Shown: positions 17,020-24,717, counted from the first letter of the stretch. The stretch: 45,697 bases of DNA from Vulcaniibacterium gelatinicum (GCF_008033445.1 NZ_VNKO01000022.1:1-45697), one strand, 5' to 3'. The notes: generated by a model not told the origin, from the letters alone. Translations and numbers: made by a program.

Positions 17020-18450
17020 TTACTGCATCGTGAGGTCGCCGCGCACGTTGCCGCGCAGCACGCGCAGCACCAGCAGCTCCGGCGGGCGGGCGAAGCCGGC
17101 GCGGAAGCCGGCCAGGTCGGCGAACGGGCCGCTGCTCGCGGCCAGTACCACGTCGTTGGCGCGCAGCCCGTTGCGTGCGGCGCGGCTGCTGCGTTCCACC
17201 TCCGCCACCAGCACGCCGCGCAACCCGGCCTGGCGCAGGCGTTCGGGCAGCTCGGCGAAGGTGGCGCCGGCCAGGCGCGGATCGAGCGCTTCGCCCGGGT
17301 AGCTGCGCGGCTGCTCGCGCAAGGTGGCCTGCAGGGTCAGTGGCCGGCCGTCGCGGCGCAGCTCCAGCGCCACCCGGGTGCCGACCGGCTGCAGGCCCTC
17401 GAAGTTGTGCAGCGCGCCGGCGTCGTCGATGCGCTGGCCGTTCGCGGCCAGGATCACGTCGCCCGGCTGCAGCCCGGCCGCGGCCGCGGCCGAGCCCGGG
17501 TACACGCGCGTGACCACCGCCCCGCGCGGCACCTCCAGTCCGAGCGCCTGCGCCAGCCGCGCGTCCACCGACTGCGTCTCCACGCCGAGCGCGCCGCGCC
17601 GCACCTCGCCGGTGCTGACCAGCTGCCGCATCACGTTGCCGGCCAGGTTCGAGGGGATGGCGAAGCCCAGGCCGATCGCGCCGGCGCGGCTGCCCTGCGG
17701 GTTGAAGGTGGCGGTGTTGATCCCGACCAGCTCGCCGCGCAGGTTGACCAGCGCGCCGCCGGAGTTGCCCGGGTTGATCGAGGCGTCGGTCTGGATGAAG
17801 TTCTGGTAGCCCAGGCCCGGAATCCCGCTGCGGCCGACCGCCGAGACGATGCCCGAGGTCACCGTCTGCGAGAACCCGAACGGGTTGCCGACCGCGACCA
17901 CGAAGTCGCCGACCTTGAGCTGGTCGGAGTTGGCCAGCGGCAGCGCGGTCAGGTCCTGCGCCGGGATCCGCATCACCGCGATGTCGGTGTCGGGGTCGGA
18001 GCCGACGAACTCGGCGCGCAGTTCGCGACCGTCAGCCAGCGTCACCGAAACCTCGTCGGCGCCCTCGATCACGTGGTGGTTGGTCAGCACCAGCCCGCGC
18101 TGCGCGTCCACGATCACGCCCGAGCCGAGCGACTGGTTGATCCGTTCCTGGATCAGCTCCGGGAACATGCGGCGGAAGATGGGGTCGTTGCCGAACGGGC
18201 TCACCCGCACCCGCTGCCGGGTGTGCACGCTGACCACCGCCGGGATCACCCGCTGCAGCATCGGCGCCAGCGAGGGCAGCGGCTGGCCTTCGACTGCGCC
18301 TGGCAGTGCGGCCACCACCCGGGTCTCGACGCCGGCGGCCGGCGCGGCCACGGCCGGGGTCTCCACGCCGTCGCGCAGCCAGGTCGCGGCGAAGCCGCCG
18401 AACGCGGCGGCCAGGGTCAGGGCGAGCAGGGTGGTGGTGCGTGGACGCAT
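17020..18450 (-). CDS. degQ: Periplasmic serine endoprotease, DegP/DegQ (HtrA) family
   Basis: A 476-residue HtrA protease that degrades misfolded envelope proteins. It has a signal/anchor (residues 7-24), then a trypsin-like domain with catalytic His126 (TNHHVIEG), Asp156 (DPDTDIAVM) and Ser230 (INPGNSGGAL). PDZ1 starts near residue 275 (GALGVETQSVD) and PDZ2 near 380. The LA loop is short, nearer to DegQ than DegP. I chose ATG 18450, preceded by GAGGAC; the open frame continues upstream without a plausible start. The gene is divergent from nrdJa. An envelope-stress promoter was sought, but I could not identify one with confidence. Confidence 0.92.
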   Translation of the reverse strand: MRPRTTTLLALTLAAAFGGFAATWLRDGVETPAVAAPAAGVETRVVAALPGAVEGQPLPSLAPMLQRVIPAVVSVHTRQRVRVSPFGNDPIFRRMFPELIQERINQSLGSGVIVDAQRGLVLTNHHVIEGADEVSVTLADGRELRAEFVGSDPDTDIAVMRIPAQDLTALPLANSDQLKVGDFVVAVGNPFGFSQTVTSGIVSAVGRSGIPGLGYQNFIQTDASINPGNSGGALVNLRGELVGINTATFNPQGSRAGAIGLGFAIPSNLAGNVMRQLVSTGEVRRGALGVETQSVDARLAQALGLEVPRGAVVTRVYPGSAAAAAGLQPGDVILAANGQRIDDAGALHNFEGLQPVGTRVALELRRDGRPLTLQATLREQPRSYPGEALDPRLAGATFAELPERLRQAGLRGVLVAEVERSSRAARNGLRANDVVLAASSGPFADLAGFRAGFARPPELLVLRVLRGNVRGDLTMQ

Positions 18451-18580
18451 CGGGGTCCTCAGTCTCGGGGACGCAGGTGGCGGCAATGTGAAATGGTGGC
18501 GCGGCCGGCGCAGTCCAAGCCCGCGCCCACGTGGACGGCCATCTTGCGCCGCGGCTGTCCTCGCCCGCGCGCTCCCGCCG

Positions 18581-18609
18581 TTGACACCCCCGCGGGTCGG
18601 GAGTAGCGT
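18581..18609 (+). promoter_or_regulatory. nrdJa promoter
   Basis: A perfect TTGACA at 18581-18586 and TAGCGT at 18604-18609, with 17 bp between them. Transcription would start near 18616, just upstream of the palindrome at 18625, leaving a leader of about 255 nt. Confidence 0.6.
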
Positions 18610-18624
18610 GACCTCCCGCCACTG

Positions 18625-18640
18625 CCACAAGATCTTGTGG
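18625..18640 (+). promoter_or_regulatory. NrdR-like box (perfect 16-bp palindrome)
   Basis: CCACAAGATCTTGTGG is fully self-complementary. It matches the general form of NrdR boxes, 16-bp near-palindromes of the type ACACWAKATMTWGTGT found before bacterial ribonucleotide reductase genes. It lies about 9 bp downstream of the predicted start site, where a bound repressor would block transcription. NrdR boxes normally come in pairs; I see no convincing second copy. Confidence 0.65.
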
Positions 18641-18666
18641 TGGTGCCATGACGGGAACCCAGGACT

Positions 18667-18752
18667 AGGGGTTTTCTGCATGGATCAGGCGCCCGGCGGG
18701 GAGGCGCGCATGACCGGAGCAGGGCCAGCCGAACGGCCGAGCAAGACCCCCT
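18667..18752 (+). ncRNA. Possible structured leader RNA upstream of nrdJa
   Basis: GGGGTTTT (18668-18675) can pair with AAGACCCC (18743-18750), with one G-U pair. This closes a multi-branch structure holding hairpins GCGCC/GGCGC (18689-18693 with 18703-18707) and GCC-GAAC-GGC (18728-18737). The conserved core of a cobalamin riboswitch is not in the right order, so I do not call one, although the gene is B12-dependent. GC-rich DNA folds easily; this remains a hypothesis. Confidence 0.3.
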
Positions 18753-18754
18753 GA
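18680..18754 (+). CDS. Possible 24-residue leader peptide
   Basis: ATG 18680 to TGA 18754 encodes a 24-residue Gly/Pro-rich peptide inside the foldable leader. Its stop lies just past the right arm of the closing helix, so translation would disrupt that helix. There is no strong ribosome site before it. It is reported only as a candidate. Confidence 0.2.
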   Translation: MDQAPGGEARMTGAGPAERPSKTP

Positions 18755-18871
18755 CGCGGCGCCGCGACGGCGCCCGCGCGCGGGCGCGTCGCCGTCGCCG
18801 GCCGGCCAGGGCTTCGATGGATCCACCCTCGGCGCGGCCCTTCGCGCCACCGAACAGGAGACAGGCACAAG

Positions 18872-21800
18872 ATGAGCACGGTGCGGCTAGAGGCGGTGAA
18901 GATGGACACGGCCCCCGAGATCCCGATGCAGCCCGCGTCGCTCGACATCTGGGACAAGAAGTACCGGCTCAAGACCAAGCAGGGCGTGCCGCTGGATGCC
19001 GACATCGACGGCACCTACCAGCGCGTGGCCCGCGCCCTGGCCGAGGCCGAGCCCACCCCGGAGAAGCGCAAGTACTGGTACGAGCGCTTCCTGTGGGCCC
19101 TGCGCCGCGGCGCCATCCCCGCCGGCCGCATCACCTCCAACGCCGGCGCCCAGGAGCACAAGCCTGCCACCAGCACCATCAACTGCACCGTCTCCGGCAC
19201 CATCGAGGACTCGATGGACGGCATCCTGCAGAAGGTGCACGAGGCCGGCCTGACCCTGAAGGCCGGCTGCGGCATCGGCTACGAGTTCTCGACCCTGCGC
19301 CCCAGGGGCGCCTTCGTCGCCGGCGCCGGCGCCTACACCTCCGGCCCGATGTCCTTCATGGACATCTACGACAAGATGTGCTTCACCGTCTCCTCCGCCG
19401 GCGGCCGCCGCGGCGCGCAGATGGGCACCTTCGACGTCTCCCATCCGGACGTGCGCGACTTCATCCGCGCCAAGCGCGAGGACGGCCGCCTGCGCCAGTT
19501 CAACCTCTCGCTGCTGATCACCGACGACTTCATGCGCGCGGTCGAGGCCGACGCCGACTGGCCGCTGGTGTTCCCGCTCAGCGAGCAGGAGGCCGCCGAG
19601 TACGACCTCTCCGACCCCGCCCAGGTGGTCTGGCGCGAGTGGCCGAGCAAGCGCAACTACATCGTCCGCGACGACGGCATGGTCGCCTGCAAGGTCTACG
19701 GCCACGTCAGGGCCCGCCACCTGTGGGACATGATCATGGTCTCGACGTACGACTACGCCGAGCCCGGCTTCATCCTGATCGACCGCGTCAACGAGATGAA
19801 CAACAACTGGTGGTGCGAGAACATCCGCGCCACCAACCCCTGCGTGACGGCCGAAACTTGGGTCCAGACCGGCGAGGGCCCGCGTCAAGTCGCCGATTTG
19901 CTCGGCACGCCGTTCCTCGCGCGTGTGGACGGGCGCGACCATGCCACTGGCGCCGCAGGCTTCTTCCGCACCGCGACAAAGCCGGTCGTGCGCCTGCAGA
20001 CCGTCGAGGGCCATGCGCTGCGGCTCACTGCAGACCATCGCGTGCGGCGCGTCACGCAGTTGACTCGCTGGTCGGTGCGCACGGAATGGTGTGAGGCGGG
20101 GCGACTGCAGCCGGGCGACCGCGTTCTTCTCAACAACCATCGTGACGGCGCCGAGTGGCAAGGAGCTCACACCTTCGAGGAAGGCTTCCTGCTGGGCCTG
20201 CTGGTCGGCGACGGCACACTCAAGGCCGACGCGGGCGTGCTGTCGGTGTGGGCTCCGGCAGTGGCGGCGAACGTCGGCACGCCGGCGCCGGTCGCCCTGA
20301 TGGACGAGGCGCTGCGGTGCGCCAAGCGCTTGCCGCACCGCAGCGACTTCGTCGGCTGGACCGAGGTGGCCGGACGCAACGAGTTCCGCCTCAAGTCCGC
20401 CGCGCTGCGCGACCTCGCGTTCGCGTTCGGCATGAAGCCAGGCAACAAGACGATCACTCCCGCGCTCGAGAAGACTTCGAGCGATTTCCATCGCGGATTC
20501 CTGCGCGGCCTGTTCGATGCCGACGGCAGCGTGCAGGGCCGCCAGGACAAGGGTGTCAGCGTGCGCCTGTCGCAGTCCGACCTGCCGCGCCTCGAGGCCG
20601 TGCAGCGCATGTTGCTGCGCCTGGGTATCGCCTCGGCGATCTATCGCAACCGTCGTCAGCCAGGTGAAGCCGTGCTTCCCGACGGGCACGGCGCTCGGCG
20701 CGCTTATCCCACGGCCGCCCAGCATGAGCTGGTGATCGCTGGCGACAACGTGGCCGTTTTTGCCGAGCGCGTGGGTTTCGCCGATGCAGCCAAGGCCGCA
20801 CGCCTGAAGGCTGTGCTCACGAACTATCGCCGCAACCTCAACCGTGAGCGCTTCGTCGCCACTGTGCACGCGGTGGTAAACGACGGCATCGAGGACGTGT
20901 TCGACGTCCAGGTGCCGGGGATCAATACCTTCGACGCCAACGGCCTGCATGCCCACAACTGCGGCGAGCAGCCGCTGCCGCCCTACGGCGCCTGCCTGCT
21001 CGGCTCGGTCAACCTGACCAAGTTCGTGCGCAGGCCGTTCACCGCGGAGGCGTCCTTCGACTGGGAGGAGTACAAGGAGGTCGTGCGCGTGTTCACGCGC
21101 ATGCTCGACAACGTGGTCGAGGTCAACGGCCTGCCGCTGGAACAGCAGCGCGCCGAGATCCTGCGCAAGCGTCGCCACGGCATGGGCTTCCTCGGCCTGG
21201 GCAGCACCATGACCATGCTGCGCATGAAGTACGGCTCGAAGGAGTCGTGCGAGTTCACCGAGCGCGTGGCCCGCGAGATGGCGCTGGCCGGCTGGGAGGT
21301 GGCCCTGTCGCTGTCGGAGGAAAAGGGCCCGGCGCCGATCATGGAGGAGGAGTTCGAGGTCACCGCCGAGATGCTGCGCAAGCGCCCGGAGATGAAGCGC
21401 GACGGCTGGAAGGTCGGGCAGAGGATCAAGGGCAAGGTGCTGCACGCGAAGTACTCGCGCTACATGCAGCGCATCGCCGGCGTCGCCCCGGAGCTGGTCG
21501 CGAAGCTGGCCGAGCAGGGCGCCCGCTTCACCCACCACAGCTCGATCGCGCCCACCGGCACGATCTCGCTCTCGCTCGCCAACAACGCCTCCAACGGCAT
21601 CGAGCCCTCGTTCGCGCACCACTACAGCCGCAACGTGATCCGCGAGGGCAAGAAGACCAAGGAGAAGGTGGACGTGTACAGCTACGAGCTGCTTGCCTAC
21701 CGCCACCTGGTCAACCCGAAGGCGATGCCGTTCTCCGACGACCCGGAAGCCAGGCTGCCCGACTACTTCATCAGCGCCGACGACATCACCCCGAAGGAGC

Positions 21801-22141
21801 ACGTGGACGTGCAGGCCGCGGCGCAGAAGTGGGTGGATTCCTCGATCTCCAAGACCGCGAACGTCCCCACCGACTACCCGTACGAGGACTTCAAGGACAT
21901 CTACCGCTACGCCTACCAGCAGGGGCTGAAGGGCTGCACCACCTTCCGCTTCAACCCGGCCGCGTTCCAGGGCGTGCTGGTCAAGGAGAAGGACCTGGAG
22001 AACACGCTCTACCGCTTCGAGCTCGAGGACGGCAGCGTGATCGAGGTGAAGGGCAACGAGGAGATCGAATACGACGGCGAGGTGCACACCGCCGCCAACC
22101 TGTTCGACGCGCTGAAAGAGGGCTATTACGGCAAGTTCTGA
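18872..22141 (+). CDS. nrdJ: Adenosylcobalamin-dependent (class II) ribonucleotide reductase large part NrdJa, with intein
   Basis: NrdJ reduces ribonucleotides to deoxyribonucleotides with adenosylcobalamin as radical source, working with or without oxygen. The reading frame is 1089 residues: N-extein 1-323, intein 324-696, C-extein 697-1089. Spliced NrdJa would be 716 residues. Extein landmarks are PAGRITSNAG, TINCTVSGTI (substrate-site Cys), KAGCGIGYEFS, NP-CGEQPLPPYGACLLGSVNL at the splice junction (active-site Cys and Glu), and SIAPTGTISL for phosphate binding. The C-terminal redox cysteines are absent here and found in the separate gene at 22789, as in the split NrdJa/NrdJb of Pseudomonas. 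Control is probably by the NrdR-like box and leader upstream. Confidence 0.95.
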   Translation: MSTVRLEAVKMDTAPEIPMQPASLDIWDKKYRLKTKQGVPLDADIDGTYQRVARALAEAEPTPEKRKYWYERFLWALRRGAIPAGRITSNAGAQEHKPATSTINCTVSGTIEDSMDGILQKVHEAGLTLKAGCGIGYEFSTLRPRGAFVAGAGAYTSGPMSFMDIYDKMCFTVSSAGGRRGAQMGTFDVSHPDVRDFIRAKREDGRLRQFNLSLLITDDFMRAVEADADWPLVFPLSEQEAAEYDLSDPAQVVWREWPSKRNYIVRDDGMVACKVYGHVRARHLWDMIMVSTYDYAEPGFILIDRVNEMNNNWWCENIRATNPCVTAETWVQTGEGPRQVADLLGTPFLARVDGRDHATGAAGFFRTATKPVVRLQTVEGHALRLTADHRVRRVTQLTRWSVRTEWCEAGRLQPGDRVLLNNHRDGAEWQGAHTFEEGFLLGLLVGDGTLKADAGVLSVWAPAVAANVGTPAPVALMDEALRCAKRLPHRSDFVGWTEVAGRNEFRLKSAALRDLAFAFGMKPGNKTITPALEKTSSDFHRGFLRGLFDADGSVQGRQDKGVSVRLSQSDLPRLEAVQRMLLRLGIASAIYRNRRQPGEAVLPDGHGARRAYPTAAQHELVIAGDNVAVFAERVGFADAAKAARLKAVLTNYRRNLNRERFVATVHAVVNDGIEDVFDVQVPGINTFDANGLHAHNCGEQPLPPYGACLLGSVNLTKFVRRPFTAEASFDWEEYKEVVRVFTRMLDNVVEVNGLPLEQQRAEILRKRRHGMGFLGLGSTMTMLRMKYGSKESCEFTERVAREMALAGWEVALSLSEEKGPAPIMEEEFEVTAEMLRKRPEMKRDGWKVGQRIKGKVLHAKYSRYMQRIAGVAPELVAKLAEQGARFTHHSSIAPTGTISLSLANNASNGIEPSFAHHYSRNVIREGKKTKEKVDVYSYELLAYRHLVNPKAMPFSDDPEARLPDYFISADDITPKEHVDVQAAAQKWVDSSISKTANVPTDYPYEDFKDIYRYAYQQGLKGCTTFRFNPAAFQGVLVKEKDLENTLYRFELEDGSVIEVKGNEEIEYDGEVHTAANLFDALKEGYYGKF
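19841..20959 (+). mobile_element. LAGLIDADG intein inside nrdJa
   Basis: The insert is 373 codons, in frame, placed between NP and CGEQPL of the reductase active site. It begins with Cys (CVTAETW), has the block B TxxH (LTADH) and block F VFDVQVPG, and ends HAHN before extein Cys+1, so all splicing residues are present. Two dodecapeptide motifs, LLGLLVGDG and LRGLFDADG, keep their acidic residues, so the homing endonuclease should be active. Its codons are visibly less GC-rich than the exteins. Removing it joins NP to CGEQ, the normal family sequence, which fixes both borders precisely. Confidence 0.95.
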
Positions 22142-22208
22142 GGCGCCGGCGCCGCGATTTCGGCGTATAACGCATGCGTGGTTCCCTGATGACGCCCCGG
22201 GAGGGCAT

Positions 22209-22694
22209 ATGACCAACGGCAATGGGGTGACGGCGACCCTGACCAACGCCGCGGAAACGGTGGTCGAGAAGGCGCAGGAAGTCGGCAGCGCGGTGGCCGA
22301 GAAGGCCGGCGCCGCGGTCGAGGGCGCCAAGGAAGTGGCGCGCAAGGCCCGCAAGACCGCCGCCAGGGCCGTGCGCACGGCCAAGAAGACCCTCGCCGCC
22401 GCCAGCGCCGCGGCGAAGAAGGAGGCCGCCGCGCTGCAGCGCAAGGGCGCGGCCGGGAAGACGGCGAAGAAGGTCGCGAAAAAGGCGGCAAAGAAGGCCG
22501 CGAAGAAGACCGCCAGGAAGGCCGTGAAGAAGGCGGCGCCGGCGAAGAAGACGGCCAAGAAGGCGGTGAAGAAGGCCGCCCGCAAGGCCGTGCGCAAGGC
22601 GGCGAAGAAAACCGCCCGCAAGGCGCCGGCGAAGAAGGCCGCCCGCAAGGCCGCCCCGCGCAAGGCCGCGAAGAAGGCCGCGCGCAGGCGCTGA
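22209..22694 (+). CDS. Histone H1-like Lys/Ala-rich protein
   Basis: 161 residues. The first 55 form an amphipathic Ala/Glu/Val helix with 11-residue-like repeats (ETVVEKAQEVGSAVAEKAGAA). The rest is repeats of KKAAKK, TARKA and APAKKA with almost only Lys, Ala, Arg and Thr, like bacterial H1 homologues (AlgP, Hc1) that bind DNA. A TATAAC at 22166-22171 may be a -10 of its own; ATG 22209 follows GGGAGGG. It lies between nrdJa and nrdJb, on the same strand, 67 bp after nrdJa. The DNA repeats could recombine, so the length may vary between strains. Confidence 0.85.
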   Translation: MTNGNGVTATLTNAAETVVEKAQEVGSAVAEKAGAAVEGAKEVARKARKTAARAVRTAKKTLAAASAAAKKEAAALQRKGAAGKTAKKVAKKAAKKAAKKTARKAVKKAAPAKKTAKKAVKKAARKAVRKAAKKTARKAPAKKAARKAAPRKAAKKAARRR

Positions 22695-22703
22695 TCCGTT
22701 CCC

Positions 22704-22737
22704 GCCGTCCTCCGGGCGCGCCGCGCCGGGGGACGGC
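22704..22737 (+). terminator. Stem-loop after the H1-like gene
   Basis: GCCGTCC (22704-22710) pairs with GGACGGC (22731-22737), and the helix continues inward with one bulge. No T-run follows, so it may be a pause or Rho-dependent site rather than a full terminator. Confidence 0.4.
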
Positions 22738-22788
22738 CCCGATTCCAGATTTCGACCCCGATTACCGCACCCGTCCCGGATTCCCCCA

Positions 22789-23571
22789 ATGGCCGTCAAG
22801 ATCGAGAAGAAAATCAAGGGCTACGCCGTCGTCACCCCCGAGGAGCGCGCGAAGGAAACCGCGCCGGCCGAACCGGCGGCTCCGGCTGCGCCGGTGGCGG
22901 GGGCCGCGCGGCCCACGGCCGACGTGATCCAGATGCACGAGCGCATCGAGCGCCCGGACGTGCTGGTGGGCAGCACCTACAAGATCAAGTCGCCGCTGGT
23001 CGAGCACGCGATGTACGTGACCATCAACGACATCGTGCTCAACCCCGGCACCGAGCACGAGCTGCGCCGGCCGTTCGAGATCTTCATCAACTCCAAGTCC
23101 ATGGAGCACTTCCAGTGGATCGTCGCGCTCACCCGGATCATGTCCGCGGTGTTCCGCAAGGGCGGCGACGTCACCTTCCTGGTCGAGGAGATGAAGGCGG
23201 TGTTCGACCCGCGCGGCGGCTACTTCAAGGCCGGCGGCGTGTACATGCCCTCGCTGGTGGCCGAGCTCGGCGCGATCGTCGAGCAGCACCTGAAGTCCAT
23301 CGGCCTGATCCACGACCCCGACATGAGCCCCGCACAGCGCGCGCTGATCGCCGAGAAGCGCCGCGCCTACGAGGACCGCTCAAAAAAAAACCCCGAAATG
23401 AGCGCCCCCGCGGCGGGGCAGGGCGAGTCCGCCGAGGACATCGCCGTCACCGGCGAGGGCGCCTCGTTCCCGCCCTCGGCCACCATGTGCCACAAGTGCA
23501 GCACCAAGGCCGTGGTGATCATGGACGGCTGCGCGACGTGCCTGAACTGCGGCTACAGCAAGTGCGGGTGA
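22789..23571 (+). CDS. nrdJb: NrdJb: TSCPD-domain C-terminal part of class II ribonucleotide reductase
   Basis: A 260-residue partner of NrdJa. Residues 55-190 form the TSCPD domain (STYKIKSPLVEHAMYVTINDI, RPFEIFINSKS, AVFRKGGDVTFLVEEMKAV). Residues 198-230 are a flexible Pro/Ala/Glu linker. The end MCHKCSTKAVVIMDGCATCLNCGYSKCG has six cysteines in CxxC and CxxxxC patterns, matching the zinc/redox tail that re-reduces the active site in single-chain NrdJ. This shows the split NrdJa/NrdJb form. Within the linker start (residues 198-200) is a nine-A run at 23382-23390; losing one A gives SKKTPK then stop and a tail-less protein. There is no strong Shine-Dalgarno before ATG 22789. Confidence 0.9.
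   Translation: MAVKIEKKIKGYAVVTPEERAKETAPAEPAAPAAPVAGAARPTADVIQMHERIERPDVLVGSTYKIKSPLVEHAMYVTINDIVLNPGTEHELRRPFEIFINSKSMEHFQWIVALTRIMSAVFRKGGDVTFLVEEMKAVFDPRGGYFKAGGVYMPSLVAELGAIVEQHLKSIGLIHDPDMSPAQRALIAEKRRAYEDRSKKNPEMSAPAAGQGESAEDIAVTGEGASFPPSATMCHKCSTKAVVIMDGCATCLNCGYSKCG
23382..23390 (+). other. Nine-adenine tract, candidate slippage site in nrdJb
   Basis: TCA AAA AAA AAC CCC in the reading frame, a run of nine A in DNA of about 70% GC. Deleting one A leads to a TGA within five codons and a product without the cysteine tail; adding one opens a frame running to 23615. It is also a place where sequencing errors occur. Confidence 0.6.
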
Positions 23572-23611
23572 GGGCGCGCGGACAGAGCGGACGCCCCGTG
23601 CAAGCGACCGC

Positions 23612-24070
23612 ATGAGGAGCCTGTTGCTTCGGGGCGCCCTGCCGGCGGTGCTGGCGATGATCTGCGCCGGCGCCGGCAACGCGCCGGCGGCCACGGCCGA
23701 TCCGCCACCGCAACCACGCAGCTATCTCGCGCTGCCCGGAGGCGGCACCCTTGATCGCTATCCCTACGTGTGGGAGCGCCGCGTGGGGGCGAAGCACCTG
23801 GTCGTGCTTGGCACGCGCCACCTGCACGCCTGGCGCCGGGTCACGGGGCGGCCGTTCTCGGCCGCGGCGTGGCGGCCGGAACTGATCAGCCCGTTGCGCC
23901 GCGGCGGGCGCCTGAACGCGCTGGCGCGCAGCTCGATGGAGATCCGGGACCGGCACCTGCTCGCGGCGATCGAACGCGCCTTGCGCGAGCACGACCGGGT
24001 CGCGGTGGTGTTCGGCAGCTGGCACGTGCTGGCGCTGGAGCCGGTGCTGGAGCGCGTGTTCCCGCACTGA
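23612..24070 (+). CDS. Secreted TraB/ChaN-like protein, apparently shortened
   Basis: A 152-residue protein with a signal peptide (residues 1-27). Residues 47-70 (DRYPYVWERRVGAKHLVVLGTRHLHA) look like the start of TraB/ChaN-type domains, where the GxRH motif lies near the N-terminus. The end (RDRHLLAAIERALREHDRVAVVFGSWHVLALEPVL) looks like the domain's C-terminal GxxH strand. The 100-200 residues usually between them, with a conserved Glu, are missing, as if removed by an in-frame deletion. Function is unknown; it may be a remnant or a minimal version. It follows nrdJb by 40 bp. Confidence 0.6.
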   Translation: MRSLLLRGALPAVLAMICAGAGNAPAATADPPPQPRSYLALPGGGTLDRYPYVWERRVGAKHLVVLGTRHLHAWRRVTGRPFSAAAWRPELISPLRRGGRLNALARSSMEIRDRHLLAAIERALREHDRVAVVFGSWHVLALEPVLERVFPH

Positions 24071-24165
24071 GCGCGGCGGCGGTGCCGACGCATTGCCCGC
24101 CGACGGCCCGCGGCTTACGCTGCCGCCAGGGCCGGGTGTGGGCTCGGGGGCAGGGGAGGCGAGAG

Positions 24166-24717
24166 ATGCGGGCATGGCGCATGGCATCGGCCCTGGCGGC
24201 GGTGCTCGGCGGCATCGCGGTTGCCGGTGCGGCCGAGCGCGGACGCGGCATCACCGGCGCCGAGATGGTGGAGATCCTGCAGGACGAGGGCTACCGGGCC
24301 CGGCTGGTGGCCGACCGCGACGGCGATCCGCAGATCGAGACGCGGATGTCCGGGGTCAACGTGTTCGTGCATTTCTACGACTGCGAACGCGGCCGCTGCG
24401 GCTCGCTGCAGTTCAGCGTCGGGCTCGACCTGGAGCAGGGCAGTACGCTGGAGGTGGTGAACGCCTTCAACCGCGAGTTCCGCTACACCCGCGCCTACCT
24501 CGACGACGAGCGCGATCCGTTCCTCGAATACGACTTCGAGGTGCTGCACACCGACCACGCCGCGCACGTCGCCAGCCAGATCGAGCTGTGGGAGCAGTTG
24601 CTCGGCGAATTCCTCGATGCCACCGGCTTCCGCGACGAGGCCGAGGATGAGGACGAGGCGCCGGAGGGCGGTGGCCGCAGCGTGTCCGATCCCGGCAGCG
24701 TGGCGTTGACCGACTGA
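24166..24717 (+). CDS. Secreted YbjN-domain protein
   Basis: 183 residues: signal peptide (MASALAAVLGGIAVAGAAE), then a YbjN fold of about residues 28-145. The order is EMVEILQDEGYRARL, then FVHFYDCERGRCGSLQFSVGL, then NAFNREFRYTRAYLDDERDP. It ends in an acidic, disordered tail. YbjN-type proteins resemble type III secretion chaperones and affect motility and stress responses in E. coli. A secreted form with two near-adjacent Cys (C-E-R-G-R-C) is common in this bacterial family. ATG 24166 has AGGGGAGG upstream. Confidence 0.82.
   Translation: MRAWRMASALAAVLGGIAVAGAAERGRGITGAEMVEILQDEGYRARLVADRDGDPQIETRMSGVNVFVHFYDCERGRCGSLQFSVGLDLEQGSTLEVVNAFNREFRYTRAYLDDERDPFLEYDFEVLHTDHAAHVASQIELWEQLLGEFLDATGFRDEAEDEDEAPEGGGRSVSDPGSVALTD

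Larger units (their letters stand above)
18451..18871. other. Divergent intergenic region degQ / nrdJa
   Basis: This 421-bp region holds the presumed degQ promoter on the left (a TTGGAC on the minus strand at 18517-18512, with no clear -10). On the right it holds the nrdJa promoter, a palindromic operator and a leader of about 250 nt, listed separately. From 18755 to 18850 it is very GC-rich without clear elements. The nrdJa ribosome site is AGGAGAC ending 9 nt before ATG 18872. Confidence 0.6.

Noticed and set aside
18618-18760. Cobalamin riboswitch before nrdJa
   Set aside because: A GCCACTG string and a GGTGCC...GGGAACCC-like stretch occur, but the conserved core is incomplete and in the wrong order.
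22441-22690. Tandem DNA repeats as a CRISPR or satellite
   Set aside because: The repeats are codon repeats for KKA and RKA within the H1-like protein; there are no constant-length repeats with unique spacers.
18887-22789. 1300-codon minus-strand open frame opposite nrdJa and the H1-like gene
   Set aside because: It is a mirror of the strong codon bias on the plus strand, with no domain; the plus strand encodes a certain enzyme.
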